A DNA stretch of 64,000 nucleotides from JBBDQZ01 sp040905705 (lineage in GTDB: Bacteria; Bacteroidota; Rhodothermia; Balneolales; Natronogracilivirgulaceae): the NCBI GenBank assembly GCA_040905705.1, contig JBBDQZ010000062.1:1-64000 (forward strand), read 5' to 3'. Shown here one piece after another: positions 1-8,150 of this stretch. Under the pieces are notes generated by a model, which did no database searches, was not told where the DNA came from, and saw only the letters and a program-made list of their open reading frames with translations. A program made the translations under genes and the position numbers. Each line of letters begins with the position of its first letter. The first letter of the stretch is position 1.

Positions 1-54
1 CTGTGACCCCCTGCTTGTAAGGCAGGTGCTCTGAACCAGCTGAGCTAACCACCC
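1..54 (-). tRNA. tRNA-Val (anticodon TAC), 3' part missing
   Basis: Read on the minus strand the sequence begins GGGTGGTTAGCTCAG, a standard acceptor stem and D arm, and continues with a five-base-pair anticodon stem CCTGC/GCAGG around the loop CTTACAA, which gives anticodon TAC (valine). The variable region GGGGTCACAG follows, and the T arm and 3' acceptor strand lie beyond the window start. The gene is therefore partial only because of the window edge. Confidence 0.93.
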
Positions 55-69
55 ATTTTGAAGGGACTC

Positions 70-101
70 CAAATATACCGATTTGGCGTTGAATATTCCA
101 A
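70..101 (-). promoter_or_regulatory. Probable tRNA promoter of the Bacteroidota type
   Basis: On the minus strand TATATTTG (77 to 70) matches the Bacteroidota -7 consensus TAnnTTTG exactly, and a TTG at 101 to 99 stands 21 bases upstream, within the usual spacing for the -33 element. Transcription would start near base 63, nine or so bases before the mature tRNA end at 54. The match is seen in the sequence; its use as promoter is inferred from position. Confidence 0.55.
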
Positions 102-428
102 TATTTGAAAAAAGAAAATGCTTAAAAAGGGATGAATTTAGAGGGGTTGACGCAGAGTGAAAAAAAGATTAACTTTTTTTTGTTAATTTTTTTTAATCTT
201 CTATATTGATGAGTACACTAACTGTTGATTTTTTTATCAATCTACATATACCTTTAGTAAATAGCGATTCAAAGACAACCCGTATACAATAAACCGGGTA
301 TCATTTGTTGTCCTGTCGGCAGTGTTCTTGAGTAACAAGAACGGGGTGACAAATAGAGTATGTGGTATAAGTTCGTTTTGTGCAGATGAATAATCCGTGT
401 TAGTAATCTCTGACATAACAGGCACTTA

Positions 429-464
429 ATTAAACCATGAATGCTCCATGGTACCTTATGAATC
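429..464 (+). repeat. Dispersed intergenic repeat, copy A
   Basis: A 36-base stretch matching copy B (12685-12720) at 27 of 36 positions without gaps, and copy C (48885-48920) at 22 of 30 in its core. Shared parts include ATTAAAC, ATGCT, CAT and TTATGAAT. It lies about 110 bases upstream of the pilin start. This copy is the most diverged; here CCATG...CCATGG also gives a small inverted repeat. Confidence 0.4.
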
Positions 465-497
465 AGGAAAATTTAAACACTTGCAACACACAACCAT

Positions 498-547
498 TCA
501 GGAGGGTATCGGTTTTATTGTAACGATAAGCCAGGTACCGATCCTGA
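498..547 (+). promoter_or_regulatory. Bulged stem-loop in the leader of the pilin gene
   Basis: TCAGGA (498-503) and TCGGT (509-513) pair with ACCGA and TCCTGA (537-547), an eleven-base-pair stem with a five-base bulge and a 23-base loop. It ends 13 bases before the Shine-Dalgarno of the pilin-like gene. It could stabilise the mRNA or act as an operator; no function is shown by the sequence. Confidence 0.35.
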
Positions 548-574
548 AAATCACATAAATAAAGGAGATCAATT

Positions 575-1027
575 ATGGGTCAACAGCAACTTTTACTCGT
601 AATACTCGTAACGATTCTCGTGGGAATCGCGACGGTAGTGGCGATCAATGTGTTTGGTACCGCCGCTGAAGATGCCAACCGTGACGCGGTACGGCAGGAC
701 TTACTGCAAGGTGCAACAGCGGCACAGGGCGTGTGGTCCAAACCTGAAATGCTTGATGGCGCAGGGCAGGATTTTACAAATGTTTCAGCTGACCTGATTC
801 AACGTTTGGGAATGCCCATCACGGAAAATCACCCGTCATGTACCGATGCTCCGGGAACATTTGGCAATGAAAACGGATGCTATGAAGTTACGGTTGTCAA
901 TGCCAGTGACTTTGAGCTTACCGGTGTTCCAACGAGTGGTGGTGCAGACATTGTCGCAACTGTCACAAGGGATGCGACAACGCGTGAGTGGAGTGTCCAG
1001 ATGAGTGATGCTGCAGAAGGAACTTGA
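575..1027 (+). CDS. Small pilin-like protein with a two-residue leader
   Basis: 150 residues. The N-terminus is MGQQQLLLVILVTILVG, a hydrophobic helix of about 24 residues starting almost at the first residue, followed by an amphipathic stretch and a polar C-terminal domain with two cysteines (around 87 and 99) that could form a disulfide. This is the architecture of a type IV pilin whose leader is only MG before a Q at mature position 1; the usual Glu5 is absent. A good Shine-Dalgarno (AAAGGAG, 7 bases before ATG) and a strong terminator right after the gene suggest high expression. It is the best candidate for the major subunit of the pilus operon at 13521-24684. No prepilin peptidase is in the window. 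Function inferred, not proved. Confidence 0.7.
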   Translation: MGQQQLLLVILVTILVGIATVVAINVFGTAAEDANRDAVRQDLLQGATAAQGVWSKPEMLDGAGQDFTNVSADLIQRLGMPITENHPSCTDAPGTFGNENGCYEVTVVNASDFELTGVPTSGGADIVATVTRDATTREWSVQMSDAAEGT

Positions 1028-1055
1028 TGAATACTCTTGCTGAGATGACACACTG

Positions 1056-1089
1056 AAAAAAGGCTCCAATTTATTTTGGAGCCTTTTTT
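1056..1089 (+). terminator. Rho-independent terminator after the pilin-like gene
   Basis: A perfect 14-base-pair stem (1056-1069 with 1076-1089; core GGCTCCAA/TTGGAGCC) with a six-base loop TTTATT and a run of six T in its 3' arm. The A run on the 5' arm would let it work in both directions. It lies 29 bases after the pilin stop codon. Confidence 0.9.
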
Positions 1090-1106
1090 ATTTTTATGGG
1101 AAAAGT

Positions 1107-2639
1107 TTGGAGAATATTGTTAATAGATATCTGGAGGAATTCCCCTTTAGTGTAGAGACGGTAAATTTTAAGCAGGCTCTAAGCAAAAAAAATACCTTTT
1201 CTGCGTTATTAGTAATTTTTGCAGCAGGATATTTTTCTCTTGTCCCAAGTATCGATTTAATTCCTGTACTGGGTTCATATAACACACAACGTGTGTTACA
1301 ATTGTTTATCCTTGCAGGAACAGCTTGTTTGATTTTTGGCTCACGTCGATTTTTGCATGACTGGTTACATGTCTGGTTTGCTCTGCCCCGAATTACCCGA
1401 TGGGGATTGGCCGCTCTTCTCTTGTTGGGAATACTATCCTCTTTGAATGCCCTGGCTGTGCGCTATGCTCTGCTTGAGATGAGTGTATTTGTGATGTTGT
1501 TTGTCTGGGCCATTGCTGTAGCAGGGTGCTATCGAAAATTTCCTCAGTTGGCCACTATCCTGATTCTGGGTACAGTTCTTCTTTGCACATTTTTCTATTC
1601 TATCAAGTTTTTTACCAGTTATCTGATCTATCTTTTTGTGGAAGGGGCTCTTCTCTGGCCGGCCGGTGATATGGTTCTGGGTTTTTCACATGTTCGCTTT
1701 TTTAATCAAATTCAGACCTGGACTATTCCTCTGTTGATTTTAGCGATATGGCTATTACCCCCAAAATATATTGTTTTGAAATGGTGCCTGTCCGGATTAG
1801 CTTCAATATGGTGGATGCTTGTTTTTGCAGCGGATGCCCGGGGAACCATCATCGCCAGTAGTTTTGCCATATTTTCCATAGCTGTTCTTTATCGCAAACA
1901 GGCATTTTCCTGGGTTTATCTTCAGATAGTTACATCTGTATCCGGTTTTTTTCTATATCTGTTACTATTTCGAATTCCTTCCGGGGAAGCCGGATCCGGC
2001 CTGATCCGATACGGAGGCACCGGTCGGCTTAATATGTGGAGCAATGCAGAATCTCTGATCAGGCAGGATCCGGTATTAGGGGTTGGCCCGATGCATTATG
2101 GCTATTTTGAAAATCAGTTTGCTTTTGCCCATCCACACAACGCTTATTTACAATTTGCTGCTGAATGGGGCATGTTCTCTTTTCTGATATTATTTATGAT
2201 CATTTTGTATGGTTATTATGCGCTATTCAGGCAAAACCATGATGTATGCAAAAAGGAACAGGGGGGAGTTGCAATGGTTGTCAGAACAGGTATTACCGCC
2301 TCTTTGCTTGCCGCTGCCGTTCATGCCTCGGTTAGTGGCATTATTGTGATGCCCATGAGTCAGATGTATATGGCTTTAATTCCGGGCTGGGCACTGGGAA
2401 TATATTTTCTTGACAAAAAAAATACGTCAATGGTACTTCCAAAATACAGCGAATGGTTGTTGCGGCTCCTGTTGCTGTGTGCTATAATTTTTATGGTATG
2501 GGGTACATCCAAAGATGTTTTGACATTAAATAAGGATCAGGAAACCTATCGCGAGGAACACAATCCTCAAAGATTTGCCCCTCGGTTCTGGCATCAAGGA
2601 CTTATAGAATGGAATGAAGAAAAATCAGTAAAGCAGTGA
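1107..2639 (+). CDS. O-antigen ligase/polymerase family membrane protein
   Basis: 510 residues with ten or more hydrophobic segments and, around residues 300-345, the Wzy_C/O-antigen ligase signature: a long periplasmic loop with RLNMWSNAESLIRQDPVLGVG, then HPHNAYLQFAAEWG, including the conserved H-x-H-N histidines. Such proteins join or polymerise lipid-linked glycan at the periplasmic face of the inner membrane. Ligase and Wzy polymerase cannot be told apart from sequence alone. The start is uncertain: TTG at 1107 is only 17 bases after the terminator, but no in-frame ATG occurs before the first membrane segment. It faces the rest of the polysaccharide locus (tail to tail with the sugar transferase). 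Confidence 0.82.
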   Translation: MENIVNRYLEEFPFSVETVNFKQALSKKNTFSALLVIFAAGYFSLVPSIDLIPVLGSYNTQRVLQLFILAGTACLIFGSRRFLHDWLHVWFALPRITRWGLAALLLLGILSSLNALAVRYALLEMSVFVMLFVWAIAVAGCYRKFPQLATILILGTVLLCTFFYSIKFFTSYLIYLFVEGALLWPAGDMVLGFSHVRFFNQIQTWTIPLLILAIWLLPPKYIVLKWCLSGLASIWWMLVFAADARGTIIASSFAIFSIAVLYRKQAFSWVYLQIVTSVSGFFLYLLLFRIPSGEAGSGLIRYGGTGRLNMWSNAESLIRQDPVLGVGPMHYGYFENQFAFAHPHNAYLQFAAEWGMFSFLILFMIILYGYYALFRQNHDVCKKEQGGVAMVVRTGITASLLAAAVHASVSGIIVMPMSQMYMALIPGWALGIYFLDKKNTSMVLPKYSEWLLRLLLLCAIIFMVWGTSKDVLTLNKDQETYREEHNPQRFAPRFWHQGLIEWNEEKSVKQ

Positions 2640-2728
2640 GCCTCATTCCATCTGGCTTGTCATCTGTTTACGACATGACAGCGGTGTTTAAAATACGTAC
2701 GTTCAAATTATAAGCAAACGATCGTAGG

Positions 2729-3469
2729 TTACCGTTTTACAAATGATTTCAATACATGAATGGCCGTTACAAAAATAATTTTTATATCAAGAATCAGATT
2801 GTTGTTCCGGGTGTATATTAAATCTAATTCGAGTCGTTTTCGCATGTGATCTTTATTGTGGGTTCCACCTCGATATCCTTTAATTTGAGCATAACCGGTA
2901 ATTCCGGGTAATACCGTATATCTGTAGAAGTGATCATCAAACTCGTGGTTCCAGTAGGCACATTCCTCAACGGGGTAAGGGCGAGGCCCAACCAAGCTCA
3001 TGTCACCTTGTAAAATATTAATGATTTGAGGAAGTTCATCCAGATAAATTTTTCGCAAGTACCGCCCAAATTCGAATATCCGTCCATCTTCTTTTTCTGT
3101 GATAACCGGTTTGCCGTTTGTACTTACTTTTTGAACCATTTCCATGGTTCTGAATTTGAAACAATAAAACAGACGGCCATGTAAACCGGTTCTGAGTTGG
3201 CGAAAGATAACCGGCCCCGGGGATGATAGTTTAATTCCGGTTGCGATTATTGGAAACAAGATTGCAAAAACCATAAGCCCCAGGGATGCAAAAAACAGAT
3301 CAACCATTCTTTTTCCGGAATAACTCCATGGCTCCGTTTCTTTGTACATATCCGGGTCTGGAGTTGATTTCAAGCCAATGCTCTTATCAGCTATAACACG
3401 CTTGTTTTGTAGGACTTGCTTCTTCAGAGCTGTTTTTTCCAGGACTTCTGCTTTATTCTCCATGTCCAC
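2729..3469 (-). CDS. Initiating sugar transferase (undecaprenyl-phosphate glycosylphosphotransferase)
   Basis: 246 residues. After a polar N-terminus of about 50 residues comes KRMVDLFFASLGLMV, one membrane segment, then the bacterial sugar transferase domain with SSPGPVIFRQLRTG, CFKFRTM, DELPQIINILQGDMSLVGPRP and PGITGYAQIKGYRGG. This family transfers a sugar phosphate to undecaprenyl phosphate, the first step of surface glycan assembly. The protein is the short (catalytic domain only) type rather than the full WbaP length. GTG at 3469 and ATG at 3463 are both possible starts; an 18-bp hairpin lies immediately upstream. Confidence 0.92.
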   Translation of the reverse strand: MDMENKAEVLEKTALKKQVLQNKRVIADKSIGLKSTPDPDMYKETEPWSYSGKRMVDLFFASLGLMVFAILFPIIATGIKLSSPGPVIFRQLRTGLHGRLFYCFKFRTMEMVQKVSTNGKPVITEKEDGRIFEFGRYLRKIYLDELPQIINILQGDMSLVGPRPYPVEECAYWNHEFDDHFYRYTVLPGITGYAQIKGYRGGTHNKDHMRKRLELDLIYTRNNNLILDIKIIFVTAIHVLKSFVKR

Positions 3470-3472
3470 ATA

Positions 3473-3514
3473 GGTCAGAATATATATTAATTTATTTTAA
3501 TATACATTCTGACC
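3473..3514 (-). promoter_or_regulatory. 18-bp inverted repeat abutting the sugar transferase start
   Basis: The left arm 3473-3490 (GGTCAGAATATATATTAA) pairs with 3497-3514 around a six-base loop. There is one non-Watson-Crick pair; in a minus-strand transcript that pair is G-U, so the RNA hairpin would be fully paired, whereas a plus-strand transcript would carry an A-C mismatch. It ends only three to nine bases before the possible start codons, where the ribosome would bind. It could be a translational control hairpin, an operator, or a small mobile repeat. Confidence 0.6.
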
Positions 3515-3655
3515 ACCGTTTTTCCAATAAGTAATATGGTAGATATCTGCTCAAATACGATGGTTACCGTTGAAATATTTTGTGTATGGGCAGCTGCTTT
3601 GAACATTTTTATGTTTGTTGATCGAATGCTTCCCGGGTTGTAACAGAAATTTTTA

Positions 3656-4414
3656 TCATTTTCCCAGCCTCTGAAGGATGATACGGTATAAAAAAAGTGG
3701 ATTTCCAATTATATATCTGGAAAACATTCTGAACGGTTCTTTTAGAAATCGATACAACCATTCCATGCCGTTCTTATACATCCATTTAGGGGCACGTTGT
3801 TCCAATCCGGCGAGATAAGTAAAGCAATTCCCGCCTGTCATGATTATGCCGGCTTTAAGTTTTTCTTTGTTCTCAAGGATCCATTTTTCCTGAAGCGGCA
3901 TCCCCAGACCGATAATTAATATATCTGGTGAACAGCGGTTGATCATTTGAATGATATTTTCATTTTCTTCGTCCCATTTTTTAAAATAACCGTGGTGAGT
4001 GCCGGCAACCATCAGTTCAGGATGTTTTCGCTTAAGATTATCCCGTGCTTTTTCAGGTATACCCGGATTGTTACCGAGAAAGAAGAGTGTCAACTTTTTT
4101 CGTTCACAAAATTCTGCCAATAGCCATCCGAAATCAGCCCACGTCAGCCTTGCTTTCACTGGAGATCTCAATATTTTTCCGGCAAGTAAGACACCGGCAG
4201 AATCATTACGGACGATTTCGGCACTATTTATCAGCTTCATAAACCAGGGGTGCTTGTTGGCGAGATTTATACTGTGAACATTGGCCGACAACATAAGTGC
4301 GGGATGATCTGTTTTGACATACCATTCAATGGCTTCCAGTAATTCATGGAGGCTGTAATTAGAGACCTTTACACCGGCGATCGTAACAAATTGATTTTGT
4401 GCATGATCATCCAT
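3656..4414 (-). CDS. WecG/TagA/CpsF family glycosyltransferase
   Basis: 252 residues covering the whole family domain: an N-terminal region ending in LMLSANVHSINLANKHP, then NDSAGVLLAGKILRSPVKARL, FFLGNNPGIPEKARDNLK, DILIIGLGMPLQEKWI and, near the end, GGNCFTYLAGLEQRAPKWM with WLYRFLKEP. The family (GT26) transfers an N-acetylhexosamine or its uronic acid to a lipid-linked acceptor at the cytoplasmic face, normally the second sugar after the initiating transferase, which is encoded next downstream. ATG at 4414. Confidence 0.92.
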   Translation of the reverse strand: MDDHAQNQFVTIAGVKVSNYSLHELLEAIEWYVKTDHPALMLSANVHSINLANKHPWFMKLINSAEIVRNDSAGVLLAGKILRSPVKARLTWADFGWLLAEFCERKKLTLFFLGNNPGIPEKARDNLKRKHPELMVAGTHHGYFKKWDEENENIIQMINRCSPDILIIGLGMPLQEKWILENKEKLKAGIIMTGGNCFTYLAGLEQRAPKWMYKNGMEWLYRFLKEPFRMFSRYIIGNPLFLYRIILQRLGK

Positions 4415-4580
4415 AAAGCGAAATATCGATTAACAGAGTTGCCGGTTCAGGAAAATGTGCATTGGGTTGTGGAGATCGATTAGAGGCTTGAATCATATAA
4501 TTCAGGTTCAAATAATTAATACATAGATGTTATTTAAGCCTAAATGCGTTGATGATTTGTAAGTTCAATACCTATAATTT

Positions 4581-5837
4581 CTATCCTTGGTCCAGTTCGA
4601 TCAGATATGTTTTTCTTTTGCCCTCGTGAGCAGAATCAATGGATATTGTATGCTCGTTGCACCAGCGAGGATGTAAATCACATCTTTTCTCGTTTTCAAA
4701 TTTCCACGGGGAAAAAAATTTACCGAGAATGCGTATTTCGCTTTTTTTGATATCATAAAGTATAAGCATTCTTATTCTGGATTTATCCGGATAAGTATCG
4801 GTAATAATATATTTTCCATTGGGATCCAGCGTTGGGTGTCCGTCTCCGTGTGCAGATAAGGCTTCTGAGCCTATAGGTGAATACCGGCCTGTACGAGCAT
4901 TTAATTGAATATAGGCATCGCCATATTCCGGAGTTCTTGCCCATGCGATTAACTCATTGTTATTGATCCAGGAATAATGTGATACCAGCCGGTGATCAAG
5001 CAATAGTTTCAGGTTACGGCCCTCCCTGTCAGAACAGAAAAGCCGGGAGAATTTACCCTGTTTATTAATCCATCTGTGTAAAAACACAAATTTATCCCCA
5101 TTCGGTGAATAGTACAAATGATTTACTTTATGCCGGGCATGTGTGTGTTTTTCCGGCGCCATGTGAATCAATTTTTCAAGGCTTATGATCAGTACGGACT
5201 TTCCTGTTTCCATGTCAACTTTCCAAATGCCGTCATTATCATAGGATTGCTTGGTTGAGAAGTTCTCGCATTCAATGAAATAACCGTAATCGGGGCGAAG
5301 TGCTGCCAGACGACGGTAGTTTATGGACAGATATTCACGCGTTGCGGGATGAACAACCTGTACAGGGAAGGGGTAAAAGATATTTTGCCCGGTTTCCATT
5401 TGGAGGATTCTGCAACCGAGACTGCCATCCGAATAATCATTAAAAATAATTTCATTATCGCCGGTCCATTGAGTCATAGCACCCTGTTGGTAATTCCATG
5501 CTTTCGTTTGCTTTAAAATTTGATACTTCTTCTTTTCCGTATCCAAGAGTGCTACAAAACACTTTTTGTCGGCGATGATATGGCAAAGCAACGTTTTTTT
5601 TGTCGGGTGCAAAGGGTTTTTATCATAATAACCTACATACAAAGCATCGAATGGATCGATCATTCCATGTTCAGTAATATCATGGAGTTTTACGCCTTCT
5701 CCCAACTCCAGAAATTTGTCTGGAATATGCAAATGATAGACCAGTCTTTTATAAAGAGTTTTGACCATATTTCTTATGGATGGGGTCGATTCCATTCCTT
5801 TAGCAACAGCTTTTTCAAAAGAAGAATAGTGAGCCAT
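4581..5837 (-). CDS. Beta-propeller protein of the polysaccharide locus, oligogalacturonide-lyase-like
   Basis: 418 residues. No signal peptide. Repeated blade-like units (for example YYSPNGDKFVFLH, LDPNGKYIITDTYPD, RIRMLILYDIKKSEIRIL) indicate a WD40/TolB-type propeller of about seven blades. The pattern SAHGDGHPTLDPNGKYI (H330, H334) followed by DLHPRWCNEH (H389, H396) recalls the histidine cluster of oligogalacturonate lyases (PL22), which binds a metal. It is encoded one base before the preceding glycosyltransferase frame ends, so the two are coexpressed. Whether it is an enzyme or only a propeller scaffold is open; I do not assign an activity. Confidence 0.6.
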   Translation of the reverse strand: MAHYSSFEKAVAKGMESTPSIRNMVKTLYKRLVYHLHIPDKFLELGEGVKLHDITEHGMIDPFDALYVGYYDKNPLHPTKKTLLCHIIADKKCFVALLDTEKKKYQILKQTKAWNYQQGAMTQWTGDNEIIFNDYSDGSLGCRILQMETGQNIFYPFPVQVVHPATREYLSINYRRLAALRPDYGYFIECENFSTKQSYDNDGIWKVDMETGKSVLIISLEKLIHMAPEKHTHARHKVNHLYYSPNGDKFVFLHRWINKQGKFSRLFCSDREGRNLKLLLDHRLVSHYSWINNNELIAWARTPEYGDAYIQLNARTGRYSPIGSEALSAHGDGHPTLDPNGKYIITDTYPDKSRIRMLILYDIKKSEIRILGKFFSPWKFENEKRCDLHPRWCNEHTISIDSAHEGKRKTYLIELDQG

Positions 5838-6950
5838 TCAGGATTCCTCCTGGTTACGTTCAATGAGCTCCAGAAAGCCGTTACCCATAGCTTTCATGGT
5901 AAATGCGTTTGCTCGGACTTGAGAGCGTTTGCTGTATAGGTTGTAAAGATGTTTGTCTGACCATAACTTGCTTATGGTGTCTGACCATTTTTCAGGGTCG
6001 TCAGGCGGGAGTAAAAATCCGGCGGATGCGTCATCTTGATTTATCAGGACCTCTTTTTGCGCGTCAATTGAGCTGCAAATAACAGGAAGGCCGGCATTCA
6101 TTGCCTCTAGTAATGCATTGCTTAACCCTTCAAACTGTGATGGAAGGACAAAGACATCGATAGCTTTCAGGAGGTCGGGTATTTTTTCATAGCTCAATTC
6201 ACCGATAAAATGAACTCGTTTGTTCAGTTTCAGCATGTCCGCTATTTCCAAAAGATTTTCCCTGAGTTTGCCTTCGCCAGCGATGACAAGGTGGATCTCA
6301 TCGTCCAGCCCTGACAGGGTATGTAACAGTAGCTGCTGGTTTTTTTGTTGACTCAGTCTTCCGATATTTCCAATGATAAAAGCTGATAGAGGAAGTTCCA
6401 GTTGATTTCTTGTTTCCGTTCTGGTTTTTTTCGAAGGGTGAAATGCAAGGCCGTTTTGAATGACCCGGATGCGGTTGAAAATAGTCGGAGGATATCCGGA
6501 GTATGATGCCTTGGTTGATTCCGATACAGCCGTTATTTCAGTGTATATTCCAAGCACTGCCCAAAGAAAGTCTGTCAGACGATGAAGTGTAGACATATAA
6601 CCCCACTTGGGGTTACGGTGGGATGCAATCCGGATCTGTACACCACACAGAAAGGCTACAAACAGTCCAATGAGATTGGCATTATGAGCAAAAGAGATAA
6701 CCACATTTGGTTTGAATAATATTATCTCTTTCCGAAGGACATAAATTAATCTCAAGAGGTTTTTCGGGGGTTTTGGATGATCATGAAGCACCCGGAAATG
6801 CGGGACGTCCTTAAATGTTTCACTTTTCCGGTACAGAAACCAGTTTTCACACACATGTCCGCGGTTTCGCAAGTATTCAGCCAGCCGTATAGCGGCACGC
6901 TGAGCGCCACCTGCTTCTAACTGAGTGCATAAGATGACTATTTTATGCAT
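5838..6950 (-). CDS. Glycosyltransferase family 4
   Basis: 370 residues with a GT-B fold. N-terminal acceptor domain: ILCTQLEAGGAQRAAIRLAEYL, the glycine-rich start typical of GT4. C-terminal donor domain: IGNIGRLSQQKNQQLLLHTL, LVIAGEGKLRENL, VHFIGELSYEKIPDLLKAID and FVLPSQFEGLSNALLEAMNAG with the E-x7-E motif. Acts in the cytoplasm, adding a sugar from a nucleotide donor to the lipid-linked glycan. Substrate cannot be read. It directly abuts the propeller gene downstream. Confidence 0.93.
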   Translation of the reverse strand: MHKIVILCTQLEAGGAQRAAIRLAEYLRNRGHVCENWFLYRKSETFKDVPHFRVLHDHPKPPKNLLRLIYVLRKEIILFKPNVVISFAHNANLIGLFVAFLCGVQIRIASHRNPKWGYMSTLHRLTDFLWAVLGIYTEITAVSESTKASYSGYPPTIFNRIRVIQNGLAFHPSKKTRTETRNQLELPLSAFIIGNIGRLSQQKNQQLLLHTLSGLDDEIHLVIAGEGKLRENLLEIADMLKLNKRVHFIGELSYEKIPDLLKAIDVFVLPSQFEGLSNALLEAMNAGLPVICSSIDAQKEVLINQDDASAGFLLPPDDPEKWSDTISKLWSDKHLYNLYSKRSQVRANAFTMKAMGNGFLELIERNQEES

Positions 6951-6959
6951 GAATCGATC

Positions 6960-8081
6960 TCACTTATCGAAAAATAAACGAAGATATTGATCTCCGGCTG
7001 AATGGACCCTGTATTTATCCAGGAGGTTACGTTTATCAATAATGGTGCGTTTAGATCCTCCGGTGTTCAGACAGGCAAGTATTTCTCGTGCCATGGAAAC
7101 CTCATCTCCCGCTTCAACCAGGCGTCCATATGGATGCTGTCTCAAAACCTCAGCCGGGCCATCAGGGCAATCTGTAGCAACAACAGGCAACCCGCAATAC
7201 AAGGCTTCAACCAGAACATTACCGAAACCTTCCCATCTGGAAGACAGGACAAAAACATTGGCCAAATTCATCACTTTATATGGATTCTCAGTGAATCCCG
7301 GTAAATGAACGTCTTCTCTTATATCTAATTCTATTGCCAGATTTTCCAATTGTCCTCTTAAATAGCCTTCACCCAGTATGACCAGAGAGGCGTTCAGCTT
7401 TTGTTTAACCAGTTTGAATGCCCGAATTAAAGTATGGAAATCCTTTTGAGGAACTAGTCTGCCGACACTCAGAATTATGGGATTTTGTTTCAAATTAAGG
7501 GGTCCAATATCCTTTGAGGAGTTTTCTTTCAGGCATCTATCAATGGATGGATCTATTACGGGATTATAGATAACAAATGTATCATTTGTTTTTTTTGGGA
7601 TGCTTTCTCTGAGTTGATTGGCCAATCCTTCGGAAATAGCTATGATGGTATCGGCATGTCTGTACAGATAAGGTATTAGCCTATACGAGAACCGAATGGC
7701 CCAAAGCTGTGAATGAACTTTATTGAGCTTAATATTATTTGCCTCCCGGATCACCAGTTTGGATGAAATTCGGGATATATGTTTTGCCAGAATGGTGATG
7801 ATGTTGACGTGAGGCAGGGTTGAGAGGATAACATCCGGCTTTTGTTTTCTAAAATACCGGACCAAAGGAATAAGGGAAAAAAGTACTTTGCGAGAATTCA
7901 AGGATACAATATTGACTCCATCATTAACTTTTCCCAGCCAGGGGCCTTCTTTCCTGACCAATACAAGATCTACACGATGATCCATGGAAATGAAATAATT
8001 GCACAGATTGACCATCATTTTCTCAGCACCACCGCCATTAAGGTCCTGAAGTATAATCGAAATATACTTTGTTTGATTCAT
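6960..8081 (-). CDS. Glycosyltransferase family 4
   Basis: 373 residues, same family as its downstream neighbour but clearly distinct. Begins with ISIILQDLNGGGAEKMMVNL (GT4 N-terminal glycine motif with E-K), and its donor domain holds SVGRLVPQKDFHTLIRAF, LVILGEGYLRGQLENLA, HLPGFTENPYKVMNLA and VLSSRWEGFGNVLVEAL, again with E-x7-E. Nine bases separate it from the next gene. Sugar specificity unknown. Confidence 0.93.
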   Translation of the reverse strand: MNQTKYISIILQDLNGGGAEKMMVNLCNYFISMDHRVDLVLVRKEGPWLGKVNDGVNIVSLNSRKVLFSLIPLVRYFRKQKPDVILSTLPHVNIITILAKHISRISSKLVIREANNIKLNKVHSQLWAIRFSYRLIPYLYRHADTIIAISEGLANQLRESIPKKTNDTFVIYNPVIDPSIDRCLKENSSKDIGPLNLKQNPIILSVGRLVPQKDFHTLIRAFKLVKQKLNASLVILGEGYLRGQLENLAIELDIREDVHLPGFTENPYKVMNLANVFVLSSRWEGFGNVLVEALYCGLPVVATDCPDGPAEVLRQHPYGRLVEAGDEVSMAREILACLNTGGSKRTIIDKRNLLDKYRVHSAGDQYLRLFFDK

Positions 8082-8125
8082 TGGCCGGCAGGGATAGCAG
8101 TTTTCAGATTCGATGGTCTCATAGA

Positions 8126-8150
8126 TACTGGTAATGTAAATTTACCAGTA
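8126..8150. promoter_or_regulatory. Inverted repeat upstream of the GT4 gene
   Basis: TACTGGTAA (8126-8134) and TTACCAGTA (8142-8150) form a perfect nine-base-pair palindrome with a seven-base spacer, 45 bases upstream of the minus-strand start at 8081. It may be an operator of the minus-strand glycosyltransferase operon. It resembles the palindrome at 30685-30717 in its half-site TAyTGGTAw. Confidence 0.35.

Larger units (their letters stand above)
55..574. other. Intergenic region between tRNA-Val and the pilin gene
   Basis: A 520-base AT-rich gap. It holds the tRNA promoter, a T/A-rich imperfect palindrome at about 165-202 (GATTAA and TTAATC around two runs of T), a weak second Bacteroidota-type promoter candidate on the plus strand (TTG 225-227, TACCTTTA 249-256, spacing 21), a dispersed repeat copy at 429-464, a bulged hairpin at 498-547 and the Shine-Dalgarno AAAGGAG at 561-567. 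The small minus-strand reading frame at 237-425 shows no recognisable protein features and I do not call it. Confidence 0.5.

Noticed and set aside
237..425. 62-codon frame on the minus strand upstream of the pilin gene
   Set aside because: No ribosome site, no recognisable domain, lies in an AT-rich regulatory gap.
3487..3708. 73-codon minus-strand frame between the WecG/TagA gene and the sugar transferase
   Set aside because: Overlaps the WecG/TagA coding end and the 18-bp hairpin; no domain.
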